In this document: piece by piece, positions 16,015-24,968 of the stretch
How the letters are laid out: each line of letters begins with the position of its first letter
Position numbering within the stretch: position 1 is the first letter of the stretch
Source: Kangiella shandongensis
GTDB taxonomy: Bacteria; Pseudomonadota; Gammaproteobacteria; Enterobacterales; Kangiellaceae
DNA: 64,000 nucleotides
Assembly: GCF_020005365.1 (NCBI RefSeq)
Contig: NZ_JACNML010000011.1
Span: 32,859 to 96,858 of the forward strand
Direction of reading: 5' to 3'
Translations under genes and position numbers: made by a program
Notes under the pieces: model-generated
Seen by the model: only the letters and a program-made list of their open reading frames with translations
What the model was told of the DNA's origin: nothing
Databases searched by the model: none

Positions 16015-17790
16015 ATGGCCCTTGAAGCAATTTTTGTATTAGCCTTGGTATTGGCTGTATTTATTGCTTTTGTTTGGGAAAAGTACCCTCCTGAGGTCGT
16101 TGCTCTTACTTCCTGTGCTGCTCTGCTTGTGGCAGGCGTCTTAAACACTGAAGAATTCTTATCCGTATTCAGTAACAGCGCTCCGGTCACCATCGCTATG
16201 ATGTTAATCCTGAGTGCTGCTTTGGAGCGCACGGGTGTGTTACAGATAATCAGCAACACCCTCAAGCGTAGGGCCAAGGGATCTTACTTACGTTCGTTGT
16301 TTATCATCATGCTCTTCAGCATGATGACTTCAGCATTTATGAACAATACGCCCATTGTGTTGATGCTGACCCCGGTCGTGATCTCTCTCGCCGCCAGTGT
16401 CAATATGGCACCTTCAAAGCTACTGATCCCTTTATCTTTCGCCTCTATTTTTGGTGGGACATTAACTCTTGTCGGTACTTCTTCAAATATTTTGATGAGC
16501 AGTATTGCTTCTGATGCCGGTCAGCAGCCTATTGGAATGTTTGAAATGACGCTGCCGGGATTATGTTTTGTTGCCGTTGGATTCGTTTATATGCTGACCG
16601 TTGGTCGATGGCTATTGCCAGACAGGCTCTCGTTAATAGAGGTTATGAAACAAAAATCTCAGCGAAAGTTTATTGCCGAGGTATTTATCCCGACTGGTTC
16701 GACGCATATCGGCAAGCCTGCCACAGAGTTCGCCGCAGCGATGGACGGTGCGCACCTGATTGATATGGTGCGACACAATATTTCCGTGAGAAGGGGGATG
16801 AATCAGTTAACTATCAAGGCCGGGGACAGATTGATATTAAAGACAGCCGCCAGTGAACTGCTAAGCTTGAAAGAGGATGGTGAGGTTGAATTTACGGCTT
16901 CTTTGCCACAGGGTGTTGAGCCGGTAACTGCGAGTGAGTCACTGGTGATGGAAGCCAGTATCAGCATGAAATCACGCTTAGCAGGGCGACGGGTGATGGA
17001 GTTAGGGCTGGCGCGTAAGTATGGTGTGTACGTTATTGCGCTACACAGAGAAGATGAAAAGGCTAATGAAAATTTCGATAAAATAAAATTAAAATTTGGC
17101 GATACTCTCTTACTTGAAGGCTCCGCGGAAGGAATCAAACGTCTTATGGATGATGGAGATGTCATCAACCTGACTGAGCCACAGGACAGGCCGATACGAC
17201 GGGCAAAGGCACCGATTGCTTTTCTGACTATCTTAACTGTGATGACATTAGCAGCGACGGAAGTTTTACCAATTGCAGGTTTGGCAATTATCGGGGCCTC
17301 AGTGGTGCTGTTGACGAGGTGCGTGGATCCTGACGAAGCTTTTGACGCTATTGACTGGCGGATTCTGTTTCTAATTTTCGGCATGTTAGGATTAAGCCTT
17401 GGTTTGGAGAAAACAGGCGCTGCTCAGTGGCTGGTGAATGCTATTCTGGTTTTGACGGAAGAAGTAGGGGCTAAGGGAATTTTGTTCGGGGTTTACCTGC
17501 TGACGGCGTTGCTGACGCAAATGGTAAGTAATAATGCCGTTACTGTTTTAATCGGCCCTATCGTGATTGCATTGGCGCAGCAGCTTGGGCTGGATCCAAG
17601 ACCATTTATAATGGCTGTGATGTTTGCAGCCAGTGCCAGCTTTGCAACGCCTATAGGCTATCAGACCAATACATTTATTTACGTTGCCGGAGGCTATAAA
17701 TTTAATGATTTCTTAAAGGTAGGGATGCCACTTAATCTGATCTTTGCTTTTGTCGCAACGGTGGTGATACCGTTGTTTTTCCCTTTGTGA
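16015..17790 (+). CDS. SLC13/DASS-family permease with two TrkA-C domains
   Basis: 591 residues from the ATG at 16015, with aggag at 16005-16009; a TTG at 15982 lies in the same frame but has no ribosome binding site. Layout: membrane half with NNTPIVLMLTP and the GTSSNILMSSIA substrate motif, two RCK_C/TrkA-C domains (about residues 210-290 and 300-380), then a second membrane half with SNNAVTVLIGP and FATPIGYQTNTFIYVAGGYKF. The architecture is that of SLC13-like anion/Na+ symporters. The ion or dicarboxylate is unknown. A paralogue lies at 29856-31685. Confidence 0.9.
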   Translation: MALEAIFVLALVLAVFIAFVWEKYPPEVVALTSCAALLVAGVLNTEEFLSVFSNSAPVTIAMMLILSAALERTGVLQIISNTLKRRAKGSYLRSLFIIMLFSMMTSAFMNNTPIVLMLTPVVISLAASVNMAPSKLLIPLSFASIFGGTLTLVGTSSNILMSSIASDAGQQPIGMFEMTLPGLCFVAVGFVYMLTVGRWLLPDRLSLIEVMKQKSQRKFIAEVFIPTGSTHIGKPATEFAAAMDGAHLIDMVRHNISVRRGMNQLTIKAGDRLILKTAASELLSLKEDGEVEFTASLPQGVEPVTASESLVMEASISMKSRLAGRRVMELGLARKYGVYVIALHREDEKANENFDKIKLKFGDTLLLEGSAEGIKRLMDDGDVINLTEPQDRPIRRAKAPIAFLTILTVMTLAATEVLPIAGLAIIGASVVLLTRCVDPDEAFDAIDWRILFLIFGMLGLSLGLEKTGAAQWLVNAILVLTEEVGAKGILFGVYLLTALLTQMVSNNAVTVLIGPIVIALAQQLGLDPRPFIMAVMFAASASFATPIGYQTNTFIYVAGGYKFNDFLKVGMPLNLIFAFVATVVIPLFFPL

Positions 17791-17900
17791 GTTCACCCTT
17801 TGTGGCTTAGGGCGGTGTACAGACTCAAGGTGGCCGGCCTAGCGAGAAGGGAGAACTAAGCCAGCCTAAAAGAAAATTTAACCAACCTTATCTAAAGGAA

Positions 17901-20285
17901 CTAGAACGTCAGGCGGAATCCGGCGGAAAGGGTTCTGCCGGCGCGGGTCGTGCGATCTTTCAGGAAAGAGGCATGATCACGAATTTCCGTATTAGCCATG
18001 TTCTCTCCTTTCAGGAACAACATTAAGTCGGCGTTATCAAAATAGATGTTATAGCCGAAATTCATGTTGATCAGCGTGTAGCCTTCGGTTGGTAATTCGT
18101 CTTCAGCCAGTTGGTTTTGATCATCAACTTTGATGGCTGTGAAGTCGGCGCTGAAATCACCTTCGACGAAACCAATATTACCACCTAAGCGCTTGGCCGG
18201 AGTTCGTGGCAGGTAACCGCCTTTATCCAGTGTGGCGCGGGTGTAGTCTGCGAACAGTCCGGCTTTCCAGTACCTGTCACCTTCGTAGCCAAAGGTCCAG
18301 TCGATCTCTGCTTCGAGTCCAGTGAAGGTCGCGTCGTCCTGCGTATATTCGAAGATCGGGAATTCTTCACCATGTTCTTCGTGTTCGTCGCCATGCTGCT
18401 CTTCGTGCGCTTCGCCTTCATGATGCGCCAGATAGATGTAATCGGATACCTGATTATGGAACAGGGAAACCGAAGCGTGGACGTCATCGGTGTGATAGCG
18501 CAGGCCGATATCGATGTTGTTGGCTGTTTCTTTGTCCAGATTCGGGTTGCCGACCTCGATGGTCAGCGTTGCCAGATGTGGTACATAGTGCTCTTCGTCG
18601 TTGCCGGCGTTCGAGTAGAGTTCTTCCACCGCAGGCAGGCGCTGGGCATGTGCCAGATTAATCGGTAAAGACCACTTGTCATCGATATGCCAGACGGTAC
18701 CGGCGGCAAAGCTATAGGCGTTATCGTCACGTTGTGCACCAGTGAATGCGCCGCTACTGCGAACATCAATTTCCTGGTGATCGACACGCAGGCCCAGCTC
18801 GGTATGCCAGTCGCCTTTGTCCATTTCTTCCAGCCAGAAAACACCGTAGTTTTTGGTGTTGGAGCCGGGGATAAAGGTTTCAGCACCGATGGCTGCAAAG
18901 TCGCTGTCGCTGAGCTGTAAACCGAGTGCACCCTGCCAGCCGCTCCAGGCGTTATGTACCGCTTCAATGCGAAGTTCCTGTGCATCATTGGTGAACTGGG
19001 TGCTGATTTCATCGCCTTCCAGTTCCATATGTTCATAGTCGGTTTTGGCGTAACTGAACTTCAGCTCCTGGAAGCCAGCGAAAGGATCGTTGAGCTGACC
19101 TTTGACGTCATAACGTTTTTGTTTGAGATCTAGTAATATGCTTTCATCTTCGGCGTGCTCGGCATGCTCTTCTTCGGTTTCACCTTCGTGACCTTCTTCC
19201 TCATGTCCATGGGCGTGTCCCGGTAGGCCGTAAGAGCGATCAAACTCGGTATAAGATGCGCCGATATAGCCGCGCTCACCTATGTAAGAAAGGCCGAAAC
19301 TGCCGCCTTTGGTATCGGTACTGGTGTTATCCAGCGTACCGCCAAATTCTTCGGCGTGCTCGGCATGTTCTTCTTCGGTTTCACCTTCGTGTTCGTGAGC
19401 TTCCTCGGCGCGTAGGAACGACGACTCGGCAAATCCCGGAATTTCGTAGTCATCAGTTTCTGATTTAAAGGCATCCAGATTAAAAGCAAAGTTGCCGGCT
19501 GACGTGGTGACGGTGCCGACTGTGCTGCGCTCGCCGGTGGTCGAGTCAGCGGCGCGAGCTTCGATACCACCTTCGATACCTTGTGCTAAATGCGTCGGGA
19601 TACGGTGATCGACCACATTGACCGCGCCACCGACGGCGCCGCCACCATAAAGTAGTGTTGCCGGGCCTTTAAGTACTTCCACGCGATCGGCTAATAGCGG
19701 CTCGGCGGCAATCCAGTGATCCGGACTGGAGTTGGAGGCGTCCTGCGTTGAACTGTTATTACTTAATACGGTAACGCGGTTACCCTGTTGACCTCGAATC
19801 ACTGGACGACCGGCACCGGAGCCAAAGCTGGAGAGATTAATGCCTGGCGTTTGTGCCAGTGTTTCACCAATATTGGCACCGCGATTTTTAACCAGCTCTT
19901 CACCGCTGATGATAACCGATGGCGACGCCATTTCCAGACTGGAGTGCTCCAGCGGATTACCGGTAATGACCAATACTTCGGTATTGTCCGGTGTGATTTC
20001 GATCGTGTGCTCGTTACCATCATGGCGAATCGAGCGGTTAATATGACCTTCCGGGCCCGCCTCGATATCCAGCACGTAGCGGCCTTCTTCCAGCTCTTCA
20101 AACTGGAACTGACCGAGTTCATTGGTGGTGGTGGACAGGTTCAGTGTGCGTAGATGAACTTCGACGCCTGCCAATGGCTGATCGTTATCATCGGTAATCA
20201 CGCCAGAAAGATTTTTTTCAGCTGCCAATGCGCTGTGCGAGGCTAAAATGCCCAGCACTAAAAGACTTACTTTAGTAAGTTTCAT
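17901..20285 (-). CDS. TonB-dependent outer-membrane receptor with His/Glu-rich loops
   Basis: 794 residues. A signal peptide (ending SHSALAA) precedes a carboxypeptidase-regulatory-like domain (about 25-105), a plug (about 110-225: SVIISGEELVKNRGANIGE, VEVLKGPATLLYGGGAVGG) and the beta barrel, ending in Phe. Three extracellular-loop candidates carry His/Glu-rich blocks (about 292-312, 353-378 and 625-645), such as EEEHAEHAEE. These resemble metal-sensing loops of ZnuD-type zinc receptors, so zinc or another divalent metal is the likely cargo. It lies 93 bases downstream of a small exported gene on the same strand. Confidence 0.9.
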   Translation of the reverse strand: MKLTKVSLLVLGILASHSALAAEKNLSGVITDDNDQPLAGVEVHLRTLNLSTTTNELGQFQFEELEEGRYVLDIEAGPEGHINRSIRHDGNEHTIEITPDNTEVLVITGNPLEHSSLEMASPSVIISGEELVKNRGANIGETLAQTPGINLSSFGSGAGRPVIRGQQGNRVTVLSNNSSTQDASNSSPDHWIAAEPLLADRVEVLKGPATLLYGGGAVGGAVNVVDHRIPTHLAQGIEGGIEARAADSTTGERSTVGTVTTSAGNFAFNLDAFKSETDDYEIPGFAESSFLRAEEAHEHEGETEEEHAEHAEEFGGTLDNTSTDTKGGSFGLSYIGERGYIGASYTEFDRSYGLPGHAHGHEEEGHEGETEEEHAEHAEDESILLDLKQKRYDVKGQLNDPFAGFQELKFSYAKTDYEHMELEGDEISTQFTNDAQELRIEAVHNAWSGWQGALGLQLSDSDFAAIGAETFIPGSNTKNYGVFWLEEMDKGDWHTELGLRVDHQEIDVRSSGAFTGAQRDDNAYSFAAGTVWHIDDKWSLPINLAHAQRLPAVEELYSNAGNDEEHYVPHLATLTIEVGNPNLDKETANNIDIGLRYHTDDVHASVSLFHNQVSDYIYLAHHEGEAHEEQHGDEHEEHGEEFPIFEYTQDDATFTGLEAEIDWTFGYEGDRYWKAGLFADYTRATLDKGGYLPRTPAKRLGGNIGFVEGDFSADFTAIKVDDQNQLAEDELPTEGYTLINMNFGYNIYFDNADLMLFLKGENMANTEIRDHASFLKDRTTRAGRTLSAGFRLTF
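19149..19391. repeat. 42-bp direct repeat inside the TonB receptor gene
   Basis: Bases 19149-19190 and 19350-19391 are identical except for one position. They encode the GETEEEHAEHAE block twice, 67 codons apart and in frame. The repeat could let the His/Glu loop gain or lose units by recombination without frameshift. Confidence 0.85.
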
Positions 20286-20378
20286 GTGTTAATTCCTCAA
20301 TTGTACAAATACACAGTTACTCCCCCATGAGCTCTTTATAGAAGAACAGGGGATGTTAAATAAATTGTTAGTCGTGTG

Positions 20379-20687
20379 TTATGCGAATTGAGGAGGGGCG
20401 CGGCCGTAGAAAGGTCGAATAATGCGGACAAACACCGCACTGTCAGAGAGGGTGACGGTTTGTACGCTGACTTCGACAGGCTGTGGGACGGCTATCTGGT
20501 GGGGCGTTGTGTGTAGCTGGGCTCCCGCATGGTGTACACAGAAGGTACATTCCTGGAAGTCTTTCGCCTGTTCGTGAATCGGTGAGTTTGCGTGCGCCAC
20601 GCCGAGCAACGCCATGCTCAGCAGGGCGCTCAAAATAATAATGTGACGTAACATCTTATTCATAGTGGGTTCACGCAGTTGATTCAT
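20379..20687 (-). CDS. Small exported protein, DUF2946-like
   Basis: 102 residues if started at 20687; the ATG at 20663 (MNKMLRHIIIL) would start directly at the signal peptide and is equally plausible. A hydrophobic segment (IIILSALLSMALLGVAHA) is followed by a short Cys/His region (ECTFCVHHAG) and ends RAPPQFA. The CxxC/HH element and the terminal RxPP resemble DUF2946 proteins, often found beside metal-related TonB receptors. It is upstream of the receptor gene on the same strand; metal handling is inferred. Confidence 0.65.
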   Translation of the reverse strand: MNQLREPTMNKMLRHIIILSALLSMALLGVAHANSPIHEQAKDFQECTFCVHHAGAQLHTTPHQIAVPQPVEVSVQTVTLSDSAVFVRIIRPFYGRAPPQFA

Positions 20688-20817
20688 AATCAGAAGTTAC
20701 TACTTCAAGTTTGCAATGCTATTCCATTAGAAAGTAATATGCAATCAGATCACAGCAGATATTTGTAACTGAATATCTCAAGCCGAATATTGATAATAAT
20801 CCAAGGAAATACGTACC

Positions 20818-22131
20818 ATGGCCGAAGAATTGCCAGTTTCCATTGCGGAGCGCCGTCTCGATAACGTGCCTCATTACCCTGATCGACATGAGCCCGTGGG
20901 TTTTATGTTGCGCCTCGTTAAAGCGCTACACACTTATGGTGTGCCGAGCTATGAACTGGAGCGGCTGATAACCAACGTCGCCGATCAGCTCGGTTATGGT
21001 TTGCAAACCACTGCCGTACCTACCAGCATTACCATGACCTTCATTGAGGAAGAGGACAAGCCGCGAACTTATGTTATCCGCTCCAATGCCGGTGAGGTCA
21101 ATGTGGATAAGCTCAGTCGCACCATCGACGTGGCACACGCGGTGATTCAGGGGGACATGACGACTGAAGAAGGGGCGCAGGAGTTGACCGAAATCAGCAA
21201 TTCGGCACCGCTGCATAATAAGTTCTGGATGATTTTCTGCTTTATGCTGGTCTCGATCTCGATTTCGAGGATTTTTGGCGGTGGGGTTGAAGAAATTATC
21301 ACTGCTTCGGTGACTGGGCTGGTGGTAGGCACTTTTGTCAATATTGGAGGGTTGCGTTCAGAGACCGTATCCAATCTGATGCCGGCGTTATCCGCTTTTT
21401 TTGCCACCATGATTTCCTTTGGCTTTAATTTCTGGCTGGGGCTGAGTTCGACCTATATTCCGGTGGTGTCGGGGATTATGGTGCTGATCCCAGGGATGAT
21501 GCTGACCATCGCCATGGCCGAACTGGCAACACAGAACCTGGTGTCGGGTACGGCACGCCTGTTGGGCGCCGGCGTAATTTTTATTCAGATGACCCTGGGC
21601 GTGGCGATTGGTACACAAGTGGCGTCGTTAATCTTTGGCCAGGCCAGTATTACCACCAGCATCGATCATCAGCTACCGGAGTGGACTATCTGGATTGCGA
21701 TTACCATCAGTTCCTGGGCTTTGATGATGTTATTCCAGAGCCGTAGTAAGCACTTACCTTGGATTGTGGCAACAACCTGCCTGTCTTTCTTTATTTCGCG
21801 CTGGGTTGGCAGCTCTATGGGCGTCGCCACCGGGGCGTTTTTCGGGGCCCTGACCGTGGGTATTCTGGCTAATCTGGCCTACCGTATTAAGCAGGTGCCG
21901 ACGGCAGCGATCATGATGCCGGGCTTTATTATTCTGGTTCCCGGCAGTGTCGGCTTTAAGAGTCTGACGGAGTTGTTGGATCACAATATTATTGGCGGGC
22001 TGGAAACGGCATTTAATATGATGATTGTTGGTGTCTCGCTAATTACCGGTTTATTGGTGTCGTCGATAGCGACTCTGCCGAAACCTAAAATTAAGACTGA
22101 AACTTTAAATGAGAGTGGTGGTGAGGAGTAA
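20818..22131 (+). CDS. ThrE-type threonine/serine exporter family protein
   Basis: 437 residues with aagga before the ATG. The N-terminal domain (PVGFMLRLVKALHTYGVPSYELERLI) is the ThrE/DUF1212 domain. Ten membrane helices follow: the first half matches YjjP and the second, containing AIMMPGFIILVPGSVGFKS, matches YjjB. ThrE and YjjPB export small molecules across the inner membrane (threonine and serine in Corynebacterium; succinate for E. coli YjjPB). Which one applies cannot be read here. It is followed four bases later by the nuclease gene. Confidence 0.88.
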   Translation: MAEELPVSIAERRLDNVPHYPDRHEPVGFMLRLVKALHTYGVPSYELERLITNVADQLGYGLQTTAVPTSITMTFIEEEDKPRTYVIRSNAGEVNVDKLSRTIDVAHAVIQGDMTTEEGAQELTEISNSAPLHNKFWMIFCFMLVSISISRIFGGGVEEIITASVTGLVVGTFVNIGGLRSETVSNLMPALSAFFATMISFGFNFWLGLSSTYIPVVSGIMVLIPGMMLTIAMAELATQNLVSGTARLLGAGVIFIQMTLGVAIGTQVASLIFGQASITTSIDHQLPEWTIWIAITISSWALMMLFQSRSKHLPWIVATTCLSFFISRWVGSSMGVATGAFFGALTVGILANLAYRIKQVPTAAIMMPGFIILVPGSVGFKSLTELLDHNIIGGLETAFNMMIVGVSLITGLLVSSIATLPKPKIKTETLNESGGEE

Positions 22132-22135
22132 GCTC

Positions 22136-22618
22136 ATGATTCGAATAATCCAATTGATGGCTTTTTCACTGGTTTTAACTGCTTGCGATGCTGGCTCTGA
22201 TTTCGTGGAGGGATATTCGTTGGTCTATGTACAGGATGGCGACAGTGTCGTGTTATGCTGTGATAAGGGTGAAAAATTTACGGTCAGGTTATTGGACATA
22301 GATGCGCCCGAACGTTATCAGCCTTATGCCGAAACGTCCAAACAGCAGCTTCGCGAACTGTTAGAAGGAGAGTCTTTGAGCCTTTTCGGCGCTAAGTACG
22401 ATAAATACGGGCGACGGTTGGCGGTCATTAAAGCCGACGGCGTCAATGTTAATGATAAGATGGTGGAAACTGGGGCGGCCTGGGTCTGGCGTTACAGTAA
22501 AAACCGCCAAATGAGAGAACTGCAGGAAGAAGCCCGTGATGATGAGCGCGGCCTGTGGGCCTTACCACAAGCACAGCGGCAGGATCCCTGGTTATGGCGA
22601 CAGCAGCATCAGCGCTGA
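22136..22618 (+). CDS. Thermonuclease-family (SNase) lipoprotein
   Basis: 160 residues from the ATG at 22136, with gaggag upstream; earlier starts lie inside the previous gene. A lipoprotein signal (AFSLVLTAC) is followed by the SNase domain. Catalytic features are present: RLLDIDAPE (Arg, Asp and Glu) and KYDKYGRRLAVI with the second Arg. It would act on extracellular or periplasmic nucleic acid. Only four bases separate it from the exporter gene, so the two are an operon, followed by aspartoacylase after 25 bases. Confidence 0.9.
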   Translation: MIRIIQLMAFSLVLTACDAGSDFVEGYSLVYVQDGDSVVLCCDKGEKFTVRLLDIDAPERYQPYAETSKQQLRELLEGESLSLFGAKYDKYGRRLAVIKADGVNVNDKMVETGAAWVWRYSKNRQMRELQEEARDDERGLWALPQAQRQDPWLWRQQHQR

Positions 22619-22643
22619 GTAAACGGAGAGTAAGGGTATAGGT

Positions 22644-23525
22644 ATGAGACAAGAGAAAGTGGGTCATGTGACTCTGGTTGGTGGCACACACGGTAATGAA
22701 TACACCGGAATCTACTTACTGGACAAATACCGTAAGCAGTCGGGTGGTCTGGGCAATTACAACTTTGATGTGGACTTGTACGAAGCTAACCTGAGAGCGT
22801 TTGAAGCCAATCGCCGTTATCTTGATCGCGACTTGAATAGAAGCTTCAAATTAGCAGATCTGGATAATGAGCAGCTTGAGGGGTATGAAAATCGCCGTGC
22901 CAGAGAAATTAATCAGGCGCTGGGACCGAAAGGCGACAGCAAAACGGACATGATCATCGATCTGCATACCTCCACAGCACCGATGGGGGTTAATCTTGTT
23001 TTGACTAAAACCGACACTTTTCATCTGATGCTGGTGGATTATGTGCAGCAACGGATGGATAACGTTAACGTGACGTTGGAAGAAATGCCGGATCATCATT
23101 TTCTGATGAGTATTGCGCCGCGCCATGTGCTGGTCGAAGTTGGGGCTGTGGCACAGGGACAGTTGCGTCAGGATGTGTTTGATAAAACCGATATGGCGGT
23201 CCGATTGATCCTGGATTTTATCGAACAGTACAATCAGCACAAACTACCACAACCATCTGAATCTATTGATATTTTTAAGTACTTTGATTTTGCTTACCTG
23301 CCACTGGACGAGACTGGCGATATCGCTGGTATGGTGCATAAAAACATTCAGGATCGTGACTTTACGCTACTGAGAAACGGTGAGCCGATTTTTAAATTAC
23401 TCAACGGTGACAACGTCGAACATGAGGGTGAAGACTGCTATATCAGCTTTGTTAATGAGGCGGCCTATTACGACGAGAAAAAAGCCTTCGCCATGTCGCG
23501 GAAGAAGGTTTTTCATATAGGGTAA
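22644..23525 (+). CDS. Aspartoacylase-like zinc amidohydrolase (AspA/AstE family)
   Basis: 293 residues. The zinc ligands are in GGTHGNEYTG (His, Glu) and DLHTSTAPMG (His); DLNRSF binds the substrate carboxylate; VEVGAVAQGQLRQDVF supplies the catalytic Glu. The arrangement is closer to vertebrate-type aspartoacylase (N-acyl-amino acid to amino acid plus acid) than to succinylglutamate desuccinylase. There are no arginine-catabolism genes next to it, supporting that view. Cytosolic. Third gene of the group starting at 20818. Confidence 0.88.
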   Translation: MRQEKVGHVTLVGGTHGNEYTGIYLLDKYRKQSGGLGNYNFDVDLYEANLRAFEANRRYLDRDLNRSFKLADLDNEQLEGYENRRAREINQALGPKGDSKTDMIIDLHTSTAPMGVNLVLTKTDTFHLMLVDYVQQRMDNVNVTLEEMPDHHFLMSIAPRHVLVEVGAVAQGQLRQDVFDKTDMAVRLILDFIEQYNQHKLPQPSESIDIFKYFDFAYLPLDETGDIAGMVHKNIQDRDFTLLRNGEPIFKLLNGDNVEHEGEDCYISFVNEAAYYDEKKAFAMSRKKVFHIG

Positions 23526-23690
23526 GGGTATTGTCATTCCAGCCCTTGAGCTGGAATCTTAATCAAATCGAAGATGCAGTATTTCACTATTTAATTTTGT
23601 GTTTCGCCCTACGGCGAGTCGCTTTTCTTGAGTGGACAAGACAAGTAACCAAAAGAATGCCTGCAGTGAATGACAGCCAATATAAAAGCC
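23526..23690. other. Intergenic stretch with a common proteobacterial dispersed motif
   Basis: The 422-base gap between aspartoacylase and LysR has two parts. In this left part, bases about 23608-23660 (gccctacggcgagtcgct, later aagtaaccaaaagaatgcc) resemble a widespread dispersed proteobacterial sequence often left over in intergenic DNA. I see no convincing gene. The right part holds the candidate small RNA. Confidence 0.4.
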
Positions 23691-23882
23691 AAAAAAAACC
23701 GCCCAATGGGCGGTATAGCGTGAAGAGACCTATGATAGCAGTTTTGTTGTTATTGGAATCTGGTTTCGCTGCGTTAACCTTGATAGTTAAGGTGTGAGAC
23801 TTTCCGATAAACCCAACTCTCAGTTAATGGCAGCGAATACTCGTAGGCAATCTTATGTTTAATGTTTGATTACCTAACCATG
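23690..23882 (-). ncRNA. Candidate Fur-regulated small RNA
   Basis: A predicted transcript of about 190 bases from a start near 23882 to the terminator at 23691-23714. Upstream are a promoter and a Fur-box-like operator (23889-23929). The minus strand has no convincing ORF: the ATG near the start is followed within seven codons by TAA. A single-stranded stretch (about 23722-23762 on the plus strand) rich in A, C and T may be the pairing region. The layout is that of RyhB, PrrF or NrrF iron-sparing RNAs, but I see no sequence match to any of them. The call is inferred from architecture only. Confidence 0.5.
23691..23714 (-). terminator. Strong intrinsic terminator of the candidate small RNA / LysR transcript
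   Basis: accgccc (23698-23704) and gggcggt (23708-23714) form a seven-base G+C-rich stem with a three-base loop. On the minus strand it is followed by eight T. It is too far (about 235 bases) from the LysR stop to be explained only by that gene. Confidence 0.88.
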
Positions 23883-23888
23883 GAAAGC

Positions 23889-23929
23889 ATCATACCGATA
23901 ATACTTTTCAAATGCAAACGATTCTCATT
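23889..23929 (-). promoter_or_regulatory. Promoter overlapped by a Fur-box-like operator
   Basis: On the minus strand, TTTGCA (23913-23918) and TATGAT (23889-23894) are spaced by 18 bases, a reasonable sigma-70 promoter. Bases 23911-23929 read aatgcaaacgattctcatt, matching 10 of 14 positions of the TGATAATnATTATCA Fur core, with one half-site six of seven. The operator covers the -35 element, the usual place for repression by iron-loaded Fur. Confidence 0.55.
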
Positions 23930-23948
23930 TAAAAAAATGAATATTTTC

Positions 23949-24854
23949 TTAATCCTGTTCCATCTTTCCATATTCCTCGGCTAAATAGTCGAGGAAACTA
24001 CGAATTGATGGCATAAGACCGCGCCGCGAAGGGAAGACTGCATGCACAATTTCGGGTTTGGGCGCCCACTGTGGCAGGAAATGAATTAAAGAACCTTCTT
24101 TAAGCTGCTCTTCGACCATTAGCTTTGGCAACTGCACCATGCCTATCCCTGCCACCGCTGCGTCTCTCAGCGACACCATATCACCACACTGCAAGCGTGG
24201 CTGATGTTGGATAGCCACTTCTTCACCATTGTCATCGAACAGGCGCCATTGGTGGGACTGCTGCTCCACACCCAGACCGAGGCTGGGTAATTGGTTTAAT
24301 TCTGCAGGTCTTTGCGGACGAGTAAATTGCTTTAATAATTCCGGGCTGGCGACCAGGCATTGTGCACGTTGACCCAGAACCTTAAGCACTAGATCACTGT
24401 CAGCCAAGGGTGGCGGGCGAACTCGAATCGCCACATCAATCCCTTCCTCAACCAGATCGACGGCGCGGTTGGTGGCATGCAGCTCTATTTCGACACTGGG
24501 GTTCTGTTGCATGAAGTTAACGATTATCTGACTGATATTGACCTGCAGCAGAGCCACCGGACAGCTGATCCTGAGCAGACCACAGGGTTCGCTACGGGTT
24601 TGTTCGATAGCATCCTCCGCAGCCTGTGCTTCGATAAGAATGGCCTGGCAGTGCTGATAGTAAAGCTTGCCAATATCGGTGACCGAAGTATGCCGTGTAG
24701 TACGTTGCAGTAAGCGAACACCGAGCCGTTCTTCGAGTTCGGCCACGCGGCGACTCAGTTTGGATTTCGGTATACCGCTGGCTCGCTCAGCCGCAGCGAA
24801 GCCTGCATGTTCGACGACCAGAGCAAAATAATAGAGATCGTTCAGATCCTGCAT
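23949..24854 (-). CDS. LysR-family transcriptional regulator
   Basis: 301 residues. The N-terminal winged helix (DLYYFALVVEHAGFAAAERA, then RRVAELEERLGVRLLQRTTR) and the C-terminal effector domain place it in the LysR subfamily typical of regulators such as DmlR/PA-type activators (EGIDVAIRVRPP). It is divergent from a pirin gene 115 bases away. LysR-pirin pairs are common, with LysR usually controlling the pirin gene; the 24855-24968 gap would hold the shared operator. Confidence 0.92.
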   Translation of the reverse strand: MQDLNDLYYFALVVEHAGFAAAERASGIPKSKLSRRVAELEERLGVRLLQRTTRHTSVTDIGKLYYQHCQAILIEAQAAEDAIEQTRSEPCGLLRISCPVALLQVNISQIIVNFMQQNPSVEIELHATNRAVDLVEEGIDVAIRVRPPPLADSDLVLKVLGQRAQCLVASPELLKQFTRPQRPAELNQLPSLGLGVEQQSHQWRLFDDNGEEVAIQHQPRLQCGDMVSLRDAAVAGIGMVQLPKLMVEEQLKEGSLIHFLPQWAPKPEIVHAVFPSRRGLMPSIRSFLDYLAEEYGKMEQD

Positions 24855-24968
24855 TTATTGTCCTATTTATAGAACACTATGTGCCAATTTTAACGTCTAG
24901 TACATAAATTGTCATGTCAATATAATGAAATCATCAAAGCAACAGCCGTTTAGGCAGGAGATAACATT

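Noticed and set aside
20688..20817. Possible Zur box in front of the TonB receptor unit
   Set aside because: A ttgca...tgcaa pair is visible, but the spacing and core do not match the known Zur consensus.
23531..23797. 88-residue plus-strand ORF
   Set aside because: It runs through a terminator hairpin and a common dispersed intergenic sequence, has odd composition and no ribosome site, and lies antisense to the candidate small RNA.
23690..23882. Direct RyhB or PrrF homologue
   Set aside because: No stretch recognisably like their core pairing sequences; only architecture agrees.
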